From the NCBI RefSeq assembly GCF_013167895.1, contig NZ_BLWC01000001.1, positions 2,294,001 to 2,358,000 of the forward strand: a stretch of DNA of 64,000 nucleotides, given 5' to 3'. The notes under the pieces were generated by a model that ran no database searches, had not been told where the DNA came from, and saw nothing but the letters and a program-made list of their open reading frames with translations. Below are positions 37,020 through 46,018 of this stretch, in pieces; the stretch's first letter is position 1; every line of letters starts with the position of its first letter. Source of the stretch: Streptomyces fulvorobeus. Its GTDB lineage: Bacteria > Actinomycetota > Actinomycetes > Streptomycetales > Streptomycetaceae. The translations under genes were made by a program, and so were the position numbers.

Positions 37020-38507
37020 TCAGTCGACGACCGGCGGCACGATACGCCGGCCGTTCTGCTGCCAGGTCTCCTCGTCCTCGACAAGGTAGTCCGGCCTCTC
37101 GCCCCTCGGCTCACGGCGCGAGTCGCCCGGGCGCTGGGGAGTGAGGGCTCCACCACGGCCCACCGGCCCGGCCCCTCGTGCGCCTTGAGCCGGTCCCCCG
37201 CCCCTGACCAGGCCGCTGCCTCCGGGCGTGAACGGGCGGCCGCTGGTGGTCCCCTGTTGCTGCGGACGGCCACCCACGATTCCGCCGGTTTCGCCCGCCA
37301 GGCGGCGACCACCCGTCATGCCGTTCTGGCCACCGATGGGGCCGCTCATACCCGGGCCGTGCCCCATGGGTGCACGGCCGCCGTGAGACGCTTCGCCACC
37401 GATCACGGTGCCACGGGGAAGGCCCACCACCGGCTTGCCCGCAGTTGGTGGCACCGGGCGGCCACCCACGATTCCGTTCTGGCCCGGCGGTCGGCCGATG
37501 GCGCCAGGGCCGGAGGTCGCACTCGTCACGGGAGGCATGGGCAGGCGCGAAGTGCCTGCCTGCCTTCCTCCGCCGCTCGCCGTGGGCGGCACCCGCGGGC
37601 CACCCGCGACAACTGGCGGGACGCCGCCGATCACCGGCGGCAGGCCGCCATCGCCCCTTCCTGCGCCCGGCATGCTCGGCGGAGTGGCCGAAGGGACGGC
37701 CGGAGCGTCCGGCAGCGTGGCGACACTGTCGATTTCCATGCCCACGGGACGAGACACCGCAGTGCCCGCAGGTGAAGGCACGTACGCCGCTCCCGGCGTT
37801 ACCGCCTCCCTGACCGACGAATCAGAAGCCTGCGCATACACCGCCGAGCCGCCCCCGGACCCACCAGTGGCTCCGCCGGCTACCCCACCCGTGACTCCGC
37901 CCGTCGCTGCGCGGTCATAACCTTGCTCGCCACTGCGGTTCGTGTCCCGGTCCGGCACGAACGCCTCCGGCGGCGGGGGGAACTTCGGCACCTCCATGCC
38001 CGTGATCCGGTCGTTCGACAGCTCATACGCCTCCGCGAGCTTCTTCATCTCCCGGGCGGCCTCCAGGCGGTTCGCCTCCCTCTCGGCGAGCAACGTCTCC
38101 GCCGACGTCCGTGCCACCGCCGAGGCATCCGGGTCGTTCCGAGCCGCGAGTGCCGCGTCCAGGTTCGCCTGTGCGCCTGCGTGCGTGCGGGGAATCGTCA
38201 CCTGGGCCAGGGCGATCGCGTCGGATGCCTCGGCCAGCCGCTTCGACGCGCCCTCGCCGTACTCAGCCAGGCGCAACGTCGCGTTGGCCAGGTCGGCGGT
38301 CCAGGTACGGAACGCGTTCGCGCCCTGGCCCTTCCATTCCACGATCTGCGGACGGATCTTCAACTCCTCCGCGATCTTCTTGATCTCCGCAGCCGCACTC
38401 GACAAGCGGTCCGCCGCACCCTGCACGGCCCCGCTGTTGGCCTGGTCGAGCCACTTGAGCATCTGCTCATGTGACATGCCCTCGAACGATGTCCTCTTTC
38501 TAGACAT
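37020..38507 (-). CDS. WXG/PPE-like protein with Gly/Pro-rich repeats
   Basis: 495 aa. The first 190 residues are helical and carry W58-K-G60 (VEWKGQGANAFRTW), the WXG turn. A long Gly/Pro/Arg-rich disordered part follows, with repeats of the type GGRP and VIGG (for example GGIVGGRP), ending in a charged tail ETWQQNGRR. The build resembles PPE-type ESX substrates and cell-wall-associated adhesins. It lies 20 bases upstream of mycP and is transcribed with it. Confidence 0.7.
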   Translation of the reverse strand: MSRKRTSFEGMSHEQMLKWLDQANSGAVQGAADRLSSAAAEIKKIAEELKIRPQIVEWKGQGANAFRTWTADLANATLRLAEYGEGASKRLAEASDAIALAQVTIPRTHAGAQANLDAALAARNDPDASAVARTSAETLLAEREANRLEAAREMKKLAEAYELSNDRITGMEVPKFPPPPEAFVPDRDTNRSGEQGYDRAATGGVTGGVAGGATGGSGGGSAVYAQASDSSVREAVTPGAAYVPSPAGTAVSRPVGMEIDSVATLPDAPAVPSATPPSMPGAGRGDGGLPPVIGGVPPVVAGGPRVPPTASGGGRQAGTSRLPMPPVTSATSGPGAIGRPPGQNGIVGGRPVPPTAGKPVVGLPRGTVIGGEASHGGRAPMGHGPGMSGPIGGQNGMTGGRRLAGETGGIVGGRPQQQGTTSGRPFTPGGSGLVRGGGPAQGARGAGPVGRGGALTPQRPGDSRREPRGERPDYLVEDEETWQQNGRRIVPPVVD

Positions 38508-38570
38508 CCCGTTCCCCCGTCCCTGCCTCTGTCCGCACCCCTACCGCTCCCGCTCCAGTGACCGCCGCCA

Positions 38571-39086
38571 TCAGTAGTTACCCGTGCTCGCTTCGGGCGT
38601 CGGCTTCGCGGTGGGCGGCGGTGTGCCCTGTCCGGCCGGCGGCTCAGGGACGTACTCGCCGCCGTAGTGCTTCTTCGTGCTGTCGCTGATCGCGAGCATG
38701 CGGTGGCGGACGTCCTCGTCGAGGTTCTCGTAGCCCTTGTGGGCCGCGAGAACCGCGATGCCCATGCCCTCTATCGAGTGCGAGAGCATCTTCGACAGGT
38801 TTTCCAGCTCGGTGATGACCGTCTTGTACGAGCCGTACAGTCCGTTCGCCTCGGCCCATGCCGGATCACCGAACTCGCTGGGCGCCACCCGGTCTTCGCC
38901 CAGCTTCCTCGCGTCGGCCGGTGACGCCTTGAGGTCCTCAAGGAGCTCATCGACGCGGTCGCGGAACTTGGTGAACGACGTGAGCTCCGTGTACAGGTCG
39001 CCCATCGTGTCCTGCACCGCGCTGATGACGCCGCCGAACGGCCACCCAGGAGCCGGTCCCGTCCCTGACCCCACGTCGCTCGCCAC
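38571..39086 (-). CDS. First gene of the ESX-like cluster, helical protein
   Basis: 171 aa. Mostly helical (FRDRVDELLEDLKASPADAR, then ITELENLSKMLSHSIEGMG), ending in a Pro/Thr tail. No WXG motif. Looks like an EspA- or chaperone-type partner. The GTG at 39086 has GGGGAGG 6 bases upstream; an in-frame opening continues upstream to about 39188 but has no better start. A perfect 14-bp palindrome lies 80 bases upstream. Confidence 0.65.
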   Translation of the reverse strand: MASDVGSGTGPAPGWPFGGVISAVQDTMGDLYTELTSFTKFRDRVDELLEDLKASPADARKLGEDRVAPSEFGDPAWAEANGLYGSYKTVITELENLSKMLSHSIEGMGIAVLAAHKGYENLDEDVRHRMLAISDSTKKHYGGEYVPEPPAGQGTPPPTAKPTPEASTGNY

Positions 39087-39165
39087 AGTGCCCCTCCCCC
39101 GGTTACGACTGCTTACAGCTTCGGAGATCACTGTAGTCAGCATCGCTGACAGCCCGCACCCCTGG

Positions 39166-39179
39166 GTTGCACGTGCAAC
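39166..39179. promoter_or_regulatory. 14-bp perfect palindrome upstream of the ESX-like cluster
   Basis: GTTGCACGTGCAAC reads the same on both strands and sits about 80 bases before the first start codon. Likely operator for the cluster; the protein is unknown. Confidence 0.55.
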
Positions 39180-39204
39180 GTAAATCAAGCCGTCAGGGCA
39201 CCGC

Positions 39205-41556
39205 TCATCCCTTGGGGGTTGTCACCGCGGCCTGCGGCCGGATCGGGAGGCGGTTGACCGGGCGGCCCGTTGCCGAGCGGACTGCTGAGGCGACAGCTGC
39301 CGGGGCGGTGACCACCGGTACCGCCGAGGCGGCCTTCGCGCCGAACGGGGCGACGACGTCGCGTTCCTCGACCAGTTTCACGATGCGAATGTCCGGTGCG
39401 TCGAGAGCTGTCGGCAGCGCGTACCCCGTGAGGTCCGGGTGCCGGATCAGGCCACGGGCGGTGCGGAGGTTCTCCGTCAAGGCCGCGCCGATGCCCTGGG
39501 TGACCCCCGCCTCTATGCGGACCGCCAACTGGGCCGGGTTCAGCACTCGGCCCACGTCCTGGGCGACCGCCATCTCGACGACCCGGATCGAACCGAGCTC
39601 GATGTCGACGTCCACCACCGCGCGGATCGCGCAGAAGGCGAGGCCGACGAACGCGTCTCCCTGGCCGGATTCGTCCAGGGGTTCGGTCGGGTGGGGGCGG
39701 CACTGGGCGGTGGCCCAGAGTTCCTTGCCCTCCATGGCCTCCATGACCGTCGTGGACAGCACACCGTCGTACGAGGTGATCTTGCCGTCCGCGATCTGGA
39801 GCAGCTCCGTCGACATGCCGAACTTGTGGGCCAGCGGCTGGAGGAGCTGGGTGCGCACCATCTTCGCGGCCCGCTCCACCGCCCCGCCGGAGACCCAGGT
39901 GTGGCGGCCGTGCGTCGCCGGGCCCGCCGGGGGCTGGTCGGTGTCGACCGCGGCCACGTGGACCTCTTCGATGCCCAGGGTCTCCTGCACGATCTGCCGG
40001 GCGAGGGTCGAGAAGCCCTGGCCTGTTTCGACCGCTGCGCAGATGACCGTGGCGATGCCGTCGTGGACCCGGACCGTGGCCGTGGAGACCTCGTCGGTGC
40101 CCTCGGCGCCGAGCATGTGGACCATGCCGAGCGCGTACCCGACCCCACGCCGTACGGCGCCGGGCTCGCCCGCGCCCTCCGGGCCGCCGGGCAGCAGCCA
40201 GTCCTCCTGCGCGATGTCCTTCGGCAGGGCGGGCAGCGGGAAGTCCCGTACGGCCCTGAGCAGTTCCGCGACGGGCGCGGGGCAGGTCACGGTCTGGCTG
40301 GTGGGGAGGATGTCGCCGGTGGACAGGACGTTGCGCAGGCGCAGTTCGGCCGGGTCGATGCCCAGTTTGGCCGCCAGCTTGTCCATCTGGCCCTCGTAGG
40401 CCGCGCAGACCTGCATGGCGCCCTCGCCGCGCACATGGCCGGAGGGCGGGTTGTTCGTGCGGACGGCCCAGCCCTCGATGAAGGCGTGCGGGACGACGTA
40501 CGGGCCGCAGGCGAAGGCGACCGCGGCGGCGAGCGACTCGGATGAGGCGTCCGCGTACGCGCCCGCGTCGAGGAGGATCTGGGCCTCGACCTTGACCAGG
40601 CGGCCCTCGGCGTCCGCGTGGTGGCGGTAGCGCAGGAGGGTCGGGTGGCGGTGGGCGTGGCCGAGGAAGGACTCCTCGCGGGTGGCGGCCAGCTTGACCG
40701 GGCAGCCGGTGCGCAGGGCGAGCAGGCCCAGCGGGATCTGGAAGCCGGGGTCCTCGCGGTCCCCGGTCGCGCCGGGGACACCGGTGACGACGACCTTCAC
40801 CCGGTCCGGCTCCAGGCCGAAGCACGCGGCGGCCAGGTCGCGGTCGGTGTGCGGGTCGGTGGAGGCCGTGTAGATCTCCACGCCGCCGTCGGGGCGGGGC
40901 ACCGCGAGACCGGCCTCGGCGCCGATCGGGGCGGGGTCCTGCCGGCCGATGCGGTACAGGCCGTCGACGACGACCTCGCCCTCGGCCTCCGGGTCGCCGT
41001 AGCGCAGCGGGATGTGGCGGATGAGGTTGCCGTCCGGGTGGAGGGGTTCGGCTGCGAACGCCTTCTCCGGGTCGGTGACCGGTTCCAGGACCTCGTACTC
41101 GACGGCGATGGCCGCGGCGGCCAGGCGTGCCGTGTCCGGGTGGTCGGCGGCGACGGCCGCGATGGGCTCTCCGTGGTGGCGCACCAGCTCGGAGGCGAAC
41201 ACGGGGCGGTCCACGACCTGGCGGCCGTACGAACCGTCCCCGGGGATGTCCTCGTGGGTGACGACCGCGCGTACCCCCGGCATCCCGGCCGCCGCCGAGG
41301 TGTCGATGGACAGGATGCGGGCGTGCGGATGCGGGGAGCGGAGTACGGAGGCCCAGAGCAGGCCCTCGGCCCAGAGGTCGGCCGCGTAGGGGAAGGTGCC
41401 CTCGGTCTTCGCGCGGGCGTCGGCCGGGGGGAGTGAGGCACCCAGGCCGAGCGCGGGCGGCTCCTGGTCCGGGCCGGAGCCTGGACGGGTGCTGTCCTGG
41501 TACGTGGTGCGGGTGGCGCTGGTCGCGTTGGCCGCGGTGGCTGCGTCGCTGCTCAC
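39205..41556 (-). CDS. Molybdenum hydroxylase large subunit (xanthine dehydrogenase family)
   Basis: 783-aa molybdopterin-binding subunit. An N-terminal aldehyde oxidase/xanthine dehydrogenase a/b hammerhead domain (residues about 55-165) precedes the molybdopterin-binding domain. The family stretches AVRTNNPPSGHVRGEGAMQVC and VDTDQPPAGPATHGRHTWVSG are visible. Substrate may be xanthine, another purine, CO or nicotinate. The GTG at 41556 has AAGGAGG just upstream. Third gene of the order FAD, FeS, Mo. Confidence 0.88.
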   Translation of the reverse strand: MSSDAATAANATSATRTTYQDSTRPGSGPDQEPPALGLGASLPPADARAKTEGTFPYAADLWAEGLLWASVLRSPHPHARILSIDTSAAAGMPGVRAVVTHEDIPGDGSYGRQVVDRPVFASELVRHHGEPIAAVAADHPDTARLAAAAIAVEYEVLEPVTDPEKAFAAEPLHPDGNLIRHIPLRYGDPEAEGEVVVDGLYRIGRQDPAPIGAEAGLAVPRPDGGVEIYTASTDPHTDRDLAAACFGLEPDRVKVVVTGVPGATGDREDPGFQIPLGLLALRTGCPVKLAATREESFLGHAHRHPTLLRYRHHADAEGRLVKVEAQILLDAGAYADASSESLAAAVAFACGPYVVPHAFIEGWAVRTNNPPSGHVRGEGAMQVCAAYEGQMDKLAAKLGIDPAELRLRNVLSTGDILPTSQTVTCPAPVAELLRAVRDFPLPALPKDIAQEDWLLPGGPEGAGEPGAVRRGVGYALGMVHMLGAEGTDEVSTATVRVHDGIATVICAAVETGQGFSTLARQIVQETLGIEEVHVAAVDTDQPPAGPATHGRHTWVSGGAVERAAKMVRTQLLQPLAHKFGMSTELLQIADGKITSYDGVLSTTVMEAMEGKELWATAQCRPHPTEPLDESGQGDAFVGLAFCAIRAVVDVDIELGSIRVVEMAVAQDVGRVLNPAQLAVRIEAGVTQGIGAALTENLRTARGLIRHPDLTGYALPTALDAPDIRIVKLVEERDVVAPFGAKAASAVPVVTAPAAVASAVRSATGRPVNRLPIRPQAAVTTPKG

Positions 41557-41568
41557 GCCGCCTCCTTG

Positions 41569-43215
41569 TCATTCGCCCCGCTGCGGCAGCAGCTGTGGTC
41601 GGCCGGTGGGGTCGCGCTCGGGACGGCGGATTGCCTGTGTGCGTCGCTCACAGGTCGCCTCCCTCGCGCGGCTGAGGCTGGACACTACCGGCGCCCGGGG
41701 CGCCTGGTGCGGGATGCGTGCTTCGCCGGCCGGCTCGGACCCGGCCGCCTCCGCGCTCGCCTCGCGCCCCGCGATCACCTGGGCCACGGCGTCGAGCACA
41801 CCGCGGTAGCCGGAGCAGCGGCAGAGGTTGCCGCACAGGGCCTTGCGGGTCTCCAGCTCGGAGGGCGCGTGGTTGCCCTCCAGGAGGTCGTGGATGGTCA
41901 TGGCCATGCCTGGGATGCAGAAGCCGCACTGGACGGCTCCGCACGCGGCCAGGGCCCGCTGCACGTCGGACGGCTCGCCACCTGCCGCGAGGCCCTCGAC
42001 CGTACGGACCTCGCTGCCCGCCGCCGTGGCCGCGGGGACCAGGCAGGAGGCGACGAGACGGCCGTCGACCTGGACGTTGCAGGCGCCGCACTCGCCCTGC
42101 GAGCAGCCGTCCTTGGCCCCGGCGAGGCCGAGGCGCTCGCGCAGCACGTAGAGGAGTGACTCGCCGATCCAGGAGTCGCTGACGGGGCGGTCGGTGCCGT
42201 TCACGTGCAGGACGTACGAGGCGGAGGGGTGGTCACTCGGAGCACTCTCGGCACTCCCGGCGCTGCCCGCGCTACCAGCACTGCCGGCATCCGCGGCCGG
42301 GTCGGCCACCGCCGCGGCGTCCTGGCCGGGTGCGGGCTCGGCCGGGTCGTCCGTCTGCGACGTGGCGGTGTCGGGGGCCGGGGTGGGCGTGGACGGGAAT
42401 CCGGTGAGCCCGGCCGGGTCGCCTGAGCCGGTGGGGTCGGCGGGCTCCACGGTTCCGGTGCCCCCGGAGGTCTCCGGCGCCTCGGGTACCTCCGCAGTGT
42501 CCTGGGGTACTTCGTCGGAGGCGGCCCGGGCCGCCTCCTCGGGCTCTTCGGGCTCCTCGGGGCGCTGGGTCGCCCAGGGCGCCGGTGCGCCACCGGGCAG
42601 GGTGGCCGGCGGGGCCGTGTCCGTGTACCACCGCGAGGCCGGGGACGAGGCGGCGAACTCGCCGGACTCCTCCGGGAGGTCGCCCTCGGCCACCGGGATC
42701 GTCCACTGCCCGGTGTGACCGGCCGGCTCCGCCCCGGGGGTGGGCGCGGCGGCGACCGTCACCTCGGTGAACTCCCAGGGGGCCGTCGACGGGGGCGTGA
42801 CCGGGTACTCCCGGCGCTCCTGCTCGTGCTCCTGGTGCTGGTGGTTCGGGTCCGGCCAGTGCACCGAGGAGGGTGCGGCCCGCTCACCGGCCGACGCCCC
42901 ATCGGGGGCGTAAGGGTGCTGCTCCTGCGGGGCGTGCGGGTGCTGTGCCTCCGGGTACGGCGGCTGCACGACCCAGCTGCCCGTCGCCGCCGGGTCCACG
43001 CCGGCGGCCGGTGTCAGCGGCAGGATCATCGGCGGTACGTACCCGTGGCCGGGGGCGGCCAGCGGGTCGTTGGCCAGGTCCTCCGGGGGCAGGTGGACGA
43101 ACGCCGTGGCCTCCGCGTCGTACTCGCCGCTCTGCGGGGTCGGCTGCCAGCCGCCGTACTGCTGTGCGTACGGGTCGTGCTGGTCCTGCTGTCCGGTGGG
43201 GTCTTCGTTGCTCAC
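41569..43215 (-). CDS. Molybdenum hydroxylase [2Fe-2S] subunit with long acidic N-terminal extension
   Basis: 548 aa. The C-terminal 180 residues are a normal two-cluster iron-sulfur subunit: CSQGECGACNVQVDG with its fourth Cys for the plant-type cluster, then CGAVQCGFCIPGM and CGNLCRCSGYRG for the second. The first 330 residues are Pro/Glu/Ala/Gln-rich low complexity, without a signal peptide, which is about three times the usual length of such a subunit. The GTG at 43215 overlaps the FAD gene stop (GTGA) and has GGGAGGG close upstream, so the extension is not due to a misplaced start. Role of the tail unknown. Confidence 0.85.
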   Translation of the reverse strand: MSNEDPTGQQDQHDPYAQQYGGWQPTPQSGEYDAEATAFVHLPPEDLANDPLAAPGHGYVPPMILPLTPAAGVDPAATGSWVVQPPYPEAQHPHAPQEQHPYAPDGASAGERAAPSSVHWPDPNHQHQEHEQERREYPVTPPSTAPWEFTEVTVAAAPTPGAEPAGHTGQWTIPVAEGDLPEESGEFAASSPASRWYTDTAPPATLPGGAPAPWATQRPEEPEEPEEAARAASDEVPQDTAEVPEAPETSGGTGTVEPADPTGSGDPAGLTGFPSTPTPAPDTATSQTDDPAEPAPGQDAAAVADPAADAGSAGSAGSAGSAESAPSDHPSASYVLHVNGTDRPVSDSWIGESLLYVLRERLGLAGAKDGCSQGECGACNVQVDGRLVASCLVPAATAAGSEVRTVEGLAAGGEPSDVQRALAACGAVQCGFCIPGMAMTIHDLLEGNHAPSELETRKALCGNLCRCSGYRGVLDAVAQVIAGREASAEAAGSEPAGEARIPHQAPRAPVVSSLSRAREATCERRTQAIRRPERDPTGRPQLLPQRGE

Positions 43216-44108
43216 GACAGTGCCCTCCCGAGCGCGCGTCGGGCCAGCGCGGCGACGGTGCGGCGCAGATGCTGGATGGCCGGGGGCAGGGGCGGGGCGT
43301 CCGCCCCGTCGGCCGGCGGGTCGGGGTCGGGGACGCAGGCCGCGGCGACGTACTCGCCGAAGGCGGCCAGCGCGTCGGGGGCCAGGCCGCGTTCGCCGTC
43401 CCAGTCGATCAGGGAGGCGATCCAGCGCTCGGCCTCCAGGGGCCGCAGCGGCATCGGCGCGACGGCGCCGACCGCGCAGCGCACTCCGCGCCTGGCCGGG
43501 TCGAGGACGATCGCCACCGATGCGGTCGCACGGCCGGGGCCGGTGCGGCCCGTGGCCTTCAGGAAGACCTGCGGGGCGTGCAGCAGCGGCACGCGCACGA
43601 AACCGATCAGCTCGGCGGGCAGAAGCATCTCGCGGCCGGCCAGCAGGTGCGAGACCGGGATCTCCCGGCGGGCGCCGCCGGGGCCCGCGACGACCAGCTC
43701 GGCCTCCAGGGCGGCCAGTACCGGCAGGGAGTCGCCGGTCGGTGCCGCGCCGGCGATGTTGCCGCCGAGCGTCCCGGCGTTGCGGATCTGCGGCGGGCCC
43801 GCGGCGCGCGCGGACGCGGCGAGCGCGGGGATGAGCGCGGCGAAGTCGGGCCGCCCCATGCGCGCGTGGGTCAGTCCCGCGCCGAGCAGCGCGTGGCCGT
43901 CCTGGTAGTGCCAGCCGCGCAGTTCGCTGATCCGCCCGAGGCCGACCAGGCCCGAGGGGCGCAGCAGCCCCTTGTTGACGGCCGACATCAGGTCCGTGCC
44001 ACCCGCCACAGGTACGGCGGCGGGCATGGCACCGAGTGCCGCCACGGCCTCGTCGAGCGAGGCCGGAAGCGTCACCGACTGCATCGCCTGCGGTGCGTGA
44101 GTGGTCAA
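43212..44108 (-). CDS. Molybdenum hydroxylase FAD-binding subunit
   Basis: 298-aa medium subunit with a PCMH-type FAD domain: AVPVAGGTDLMSAVNKG and NAGTLGGNIAGAAPTGDSLP bind the FAD pyrophosphate. It passes electrons from the Fe-S subunit to NAD+ or another acceptor. The start is the TTG at 44108 with AAAGGGG about 10 bases upstream; an ATG at 44084 is a second choice. First gene of the operon; its stop overlaps the Fe-S subunit start. Confidence 0.87.
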   Translation of the reverse strand: MTTHAPQAMQSVTLPASLDEAVAALGAMPAAVPVAGGTDLMSAVNKGLLRPSGLVGLGRISELRGWHYQDGHALLGAGLTHARMGRPDFAALIPALAASARAAGPPQIRNAGTLGGNIAGAAPTGDSLPVLAALEAELVVAGPGGARREIPVSHLLAGREMLLPAELIGFVRVPLLHAPQVFLKATGRTGPGRATASVAIVLDPARRGVRCAVGAVAPMPLRPLEAERWIASLIDWDGERGLAPDALAAFGEYVAAACVPDPDPPADGADAPPLPPAIQHLRRTVAALARRALGRALS

Positions 44109-44354
44109 CCCAGCTGCCCCTTTCCGGTCTCCCGGCTGTCCCGCCTGTTCCGCCGTACGGTACGTGCTCACAGCCCGGACATGGCAACTCTGGCACATCT
44201 TCCGAGCGGCTCGACGCGAGGGTCCGCGAAGGAGGTTTCCGCCCCTGACCGGGAGGATGGTCCCGTTTCGCGCGCCTTCGGCGCGGAGTGCGGATTGCCA
44301 CTCTTCAGCGCTTCTCGTACGACTTGCCCCCTTCCTCCCCACACCGGGAGGTGC

Positions 44355-46017
44355 TTACACGTTGGGGGCGTTCCCTCGATCGGGCGGCCGAGAACTCCGG
44401 GCCGCAGCTGACCGGGCAGCGGGCCGCCCGGCGGCCGGTAGCCGACTCCGAGGGCGTCGAGCCGGGCGTAGTGGGAGGCCATCCGGCGTTCAAAACCGGC
44501 GAAGTCCCGTTCGGCGGGGGCCGGGAGCCGGGACCAGGCGACCTCGGCGAAGGCGGCGAGCCGGGGGAAGACCTGGTAGTCGACGCGGGCGCGGTTCTGC
44601 ATCACCTCGGTCCACACGTTGGCCTGGGTGCCCAGGATGTGACGGACCGCCGCGTCGGAGAGGCCCGGGGGTACGGGTTCAAAGCGGTAGACGTCTTCCA
44701 GCGTGCGTACGTATCCGATGGGCATCGGCTCGTCGGTGCCGCCGTGCTGACGGTGGTCCAGATACACCTGCTGCTCCGGGCACATCACGACGTCGTGGCC
44801 GGCCTCCGCGGCGGCGACGCCTCCCGCGTACCCCCGCCACGAGGAGACGGCCGCGCCCTCCGCGAGGCCGCCCTCCAGGATCTCGTCCCAGCCGATGAGG
44901 CGCCGTCCGCGTGCGGAGAGCCAGCTGTCGAAGTGGCGGATGAACCAGGACTGGAGCTCCTTCTCGTCCGCCAGGCCGAGTTCGGCGATCCGGGCCTGAG
45001 CCGTCGCGGACTCCTTCCACTGGTCCTTGGGGCACTCGTCGCCGCCGACGTGGATGAACGGCGAGGTGTCCGCGGGGAAGAGGTCGAGGATCTCCTCGAA
45101 GACGCCCTCGTAGAACCGCAGGACGGTGTCGGTGGGGGCGAGTACGTTCGGGCTGACGCCCCAGTTGTCCCAGACGGGCAGGGTGCTCGTGTCGATGACG
45201 TCGGTGTTGCCCAGCTCGGGTAGGCGCTGATGGCGGCCTGCGAGTGGCCCGGGATGTCGATCTCCGGGACGACCTGGATATGCCGCGCGGCCGCGTACGC
45301 CACGATCTCGCGGATGTCGTCCTGGGTGTAGTAGCCGCCGTGCGGGGTCTCGTCCCACAGATCCGATGCGCGGTGGCCGTACTTGGTACGCGCGCGCCAG
45401 GCTCCGGCCTCGGTGAGCCGGGGGTGGCGCCTGATCTCGACGCGCCATCCCTGGTCGTCGGTGAGGTGGAAGTGGAAGACGTTCAGCTTGTGGGCGGCGA
45501 GGAGGTCCAGGTAGCGCAGGACGTCGTCCTTGGGCAGGAAGTGCCGGGAGACGTCGAGCATGAGGCCGCGCCAGGGGAAGCGGGGGCTGTCCTCGATCTC
45601 CGCGACGGGAAGGGCGGACGGGCCGCCGGGGCCGACTGGGGCGCTGCGGAAGGCTTCGGGCCCCAGGAGCTGGCGGAGGGTCTGCGCGCCCCAGAAGACG
45701 CCCGCGGGGCTGCCTCCGGTGATCTCGACGCCCAGGCCGGGGCCGGTGCGCAGCCGGTAGCCCTCGGGTTCCAGCGCGGGGTCCAGGCGCAGCCGGACGG
45801 TGTGCCCGGCGCGTTCGGCGTCCGCCGGCCCCGGTGCGAGCGGCAGGCCGTAGGCCGCTCCGACGGTGGCGCGCAGCCACCGCTCGGTGGTCTCGGTGCC
45901 GGGCTGCGCCGAGATGGTCGTGGACGGGCCCAGGAGGAAGCCGTTCGGGCCCTGGTCGTCGGTGTGCGGGGGCGCGGGGATGTGGGTTCGCACAGGTGCG
46001 GGAACGAGGTGGTGCAC
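44355..46017 (-). pseudogene. Beta-N-acetylhexosaminidase (GH20), interrupted by two one-base deletions
   Basis: GH20 glycosidase that releases GlcNAc from chitobiose-like ends. Frame one (from GTG 46017) carries the N-terminal domain and the TIM-barrel start (RHFLPKDDVLRYLDLLAAHK, then IDIPGHSQAAISAYP). It then loses frame; the true continuation ELGNTDVIDTSTLPVWDNWG and the catalytic pair HVGGDE lie in another frame. One extra G at about 45218 (CCGAG instead of CCGGAG) restores it. Near the end, one extra base in the five-G run at 44364-44368 would place the stop at 44355-44357 as T-P-P-N-V-stop; without it the frame runs to 44168. Adding the two bases gives a clean 554-aa enzyme. Either a recent pseudogene or sequencing error. 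Its GTG follows the permease stop by one base. Confidence 0.83.
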
Positions 46018-46018
46018 G

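Noticed and set aside
39087..39204. Attachment site matching the tRNA-Cys 3' end at the far side of the ESX-like cluster
   Set aside because: No copy of the tRNA T-arm or 3' sequence was found in this gap, and no integrase gene is present.
43216..44301. Extension of the iron-sulfur subunit frame upstream of 43215
   Set aside because: It overlaps the FAD subunit gene in another frame and has no conserved sequence; the GTG with GGGAGGG at 43215 is far better.
44168..44354. C-terminal extension of the hexosaminidase to 44168
   Set aside because: The added residues look like read-through of non-coding sequence after a one-base deletion; the natural stop is at 44355-44357.
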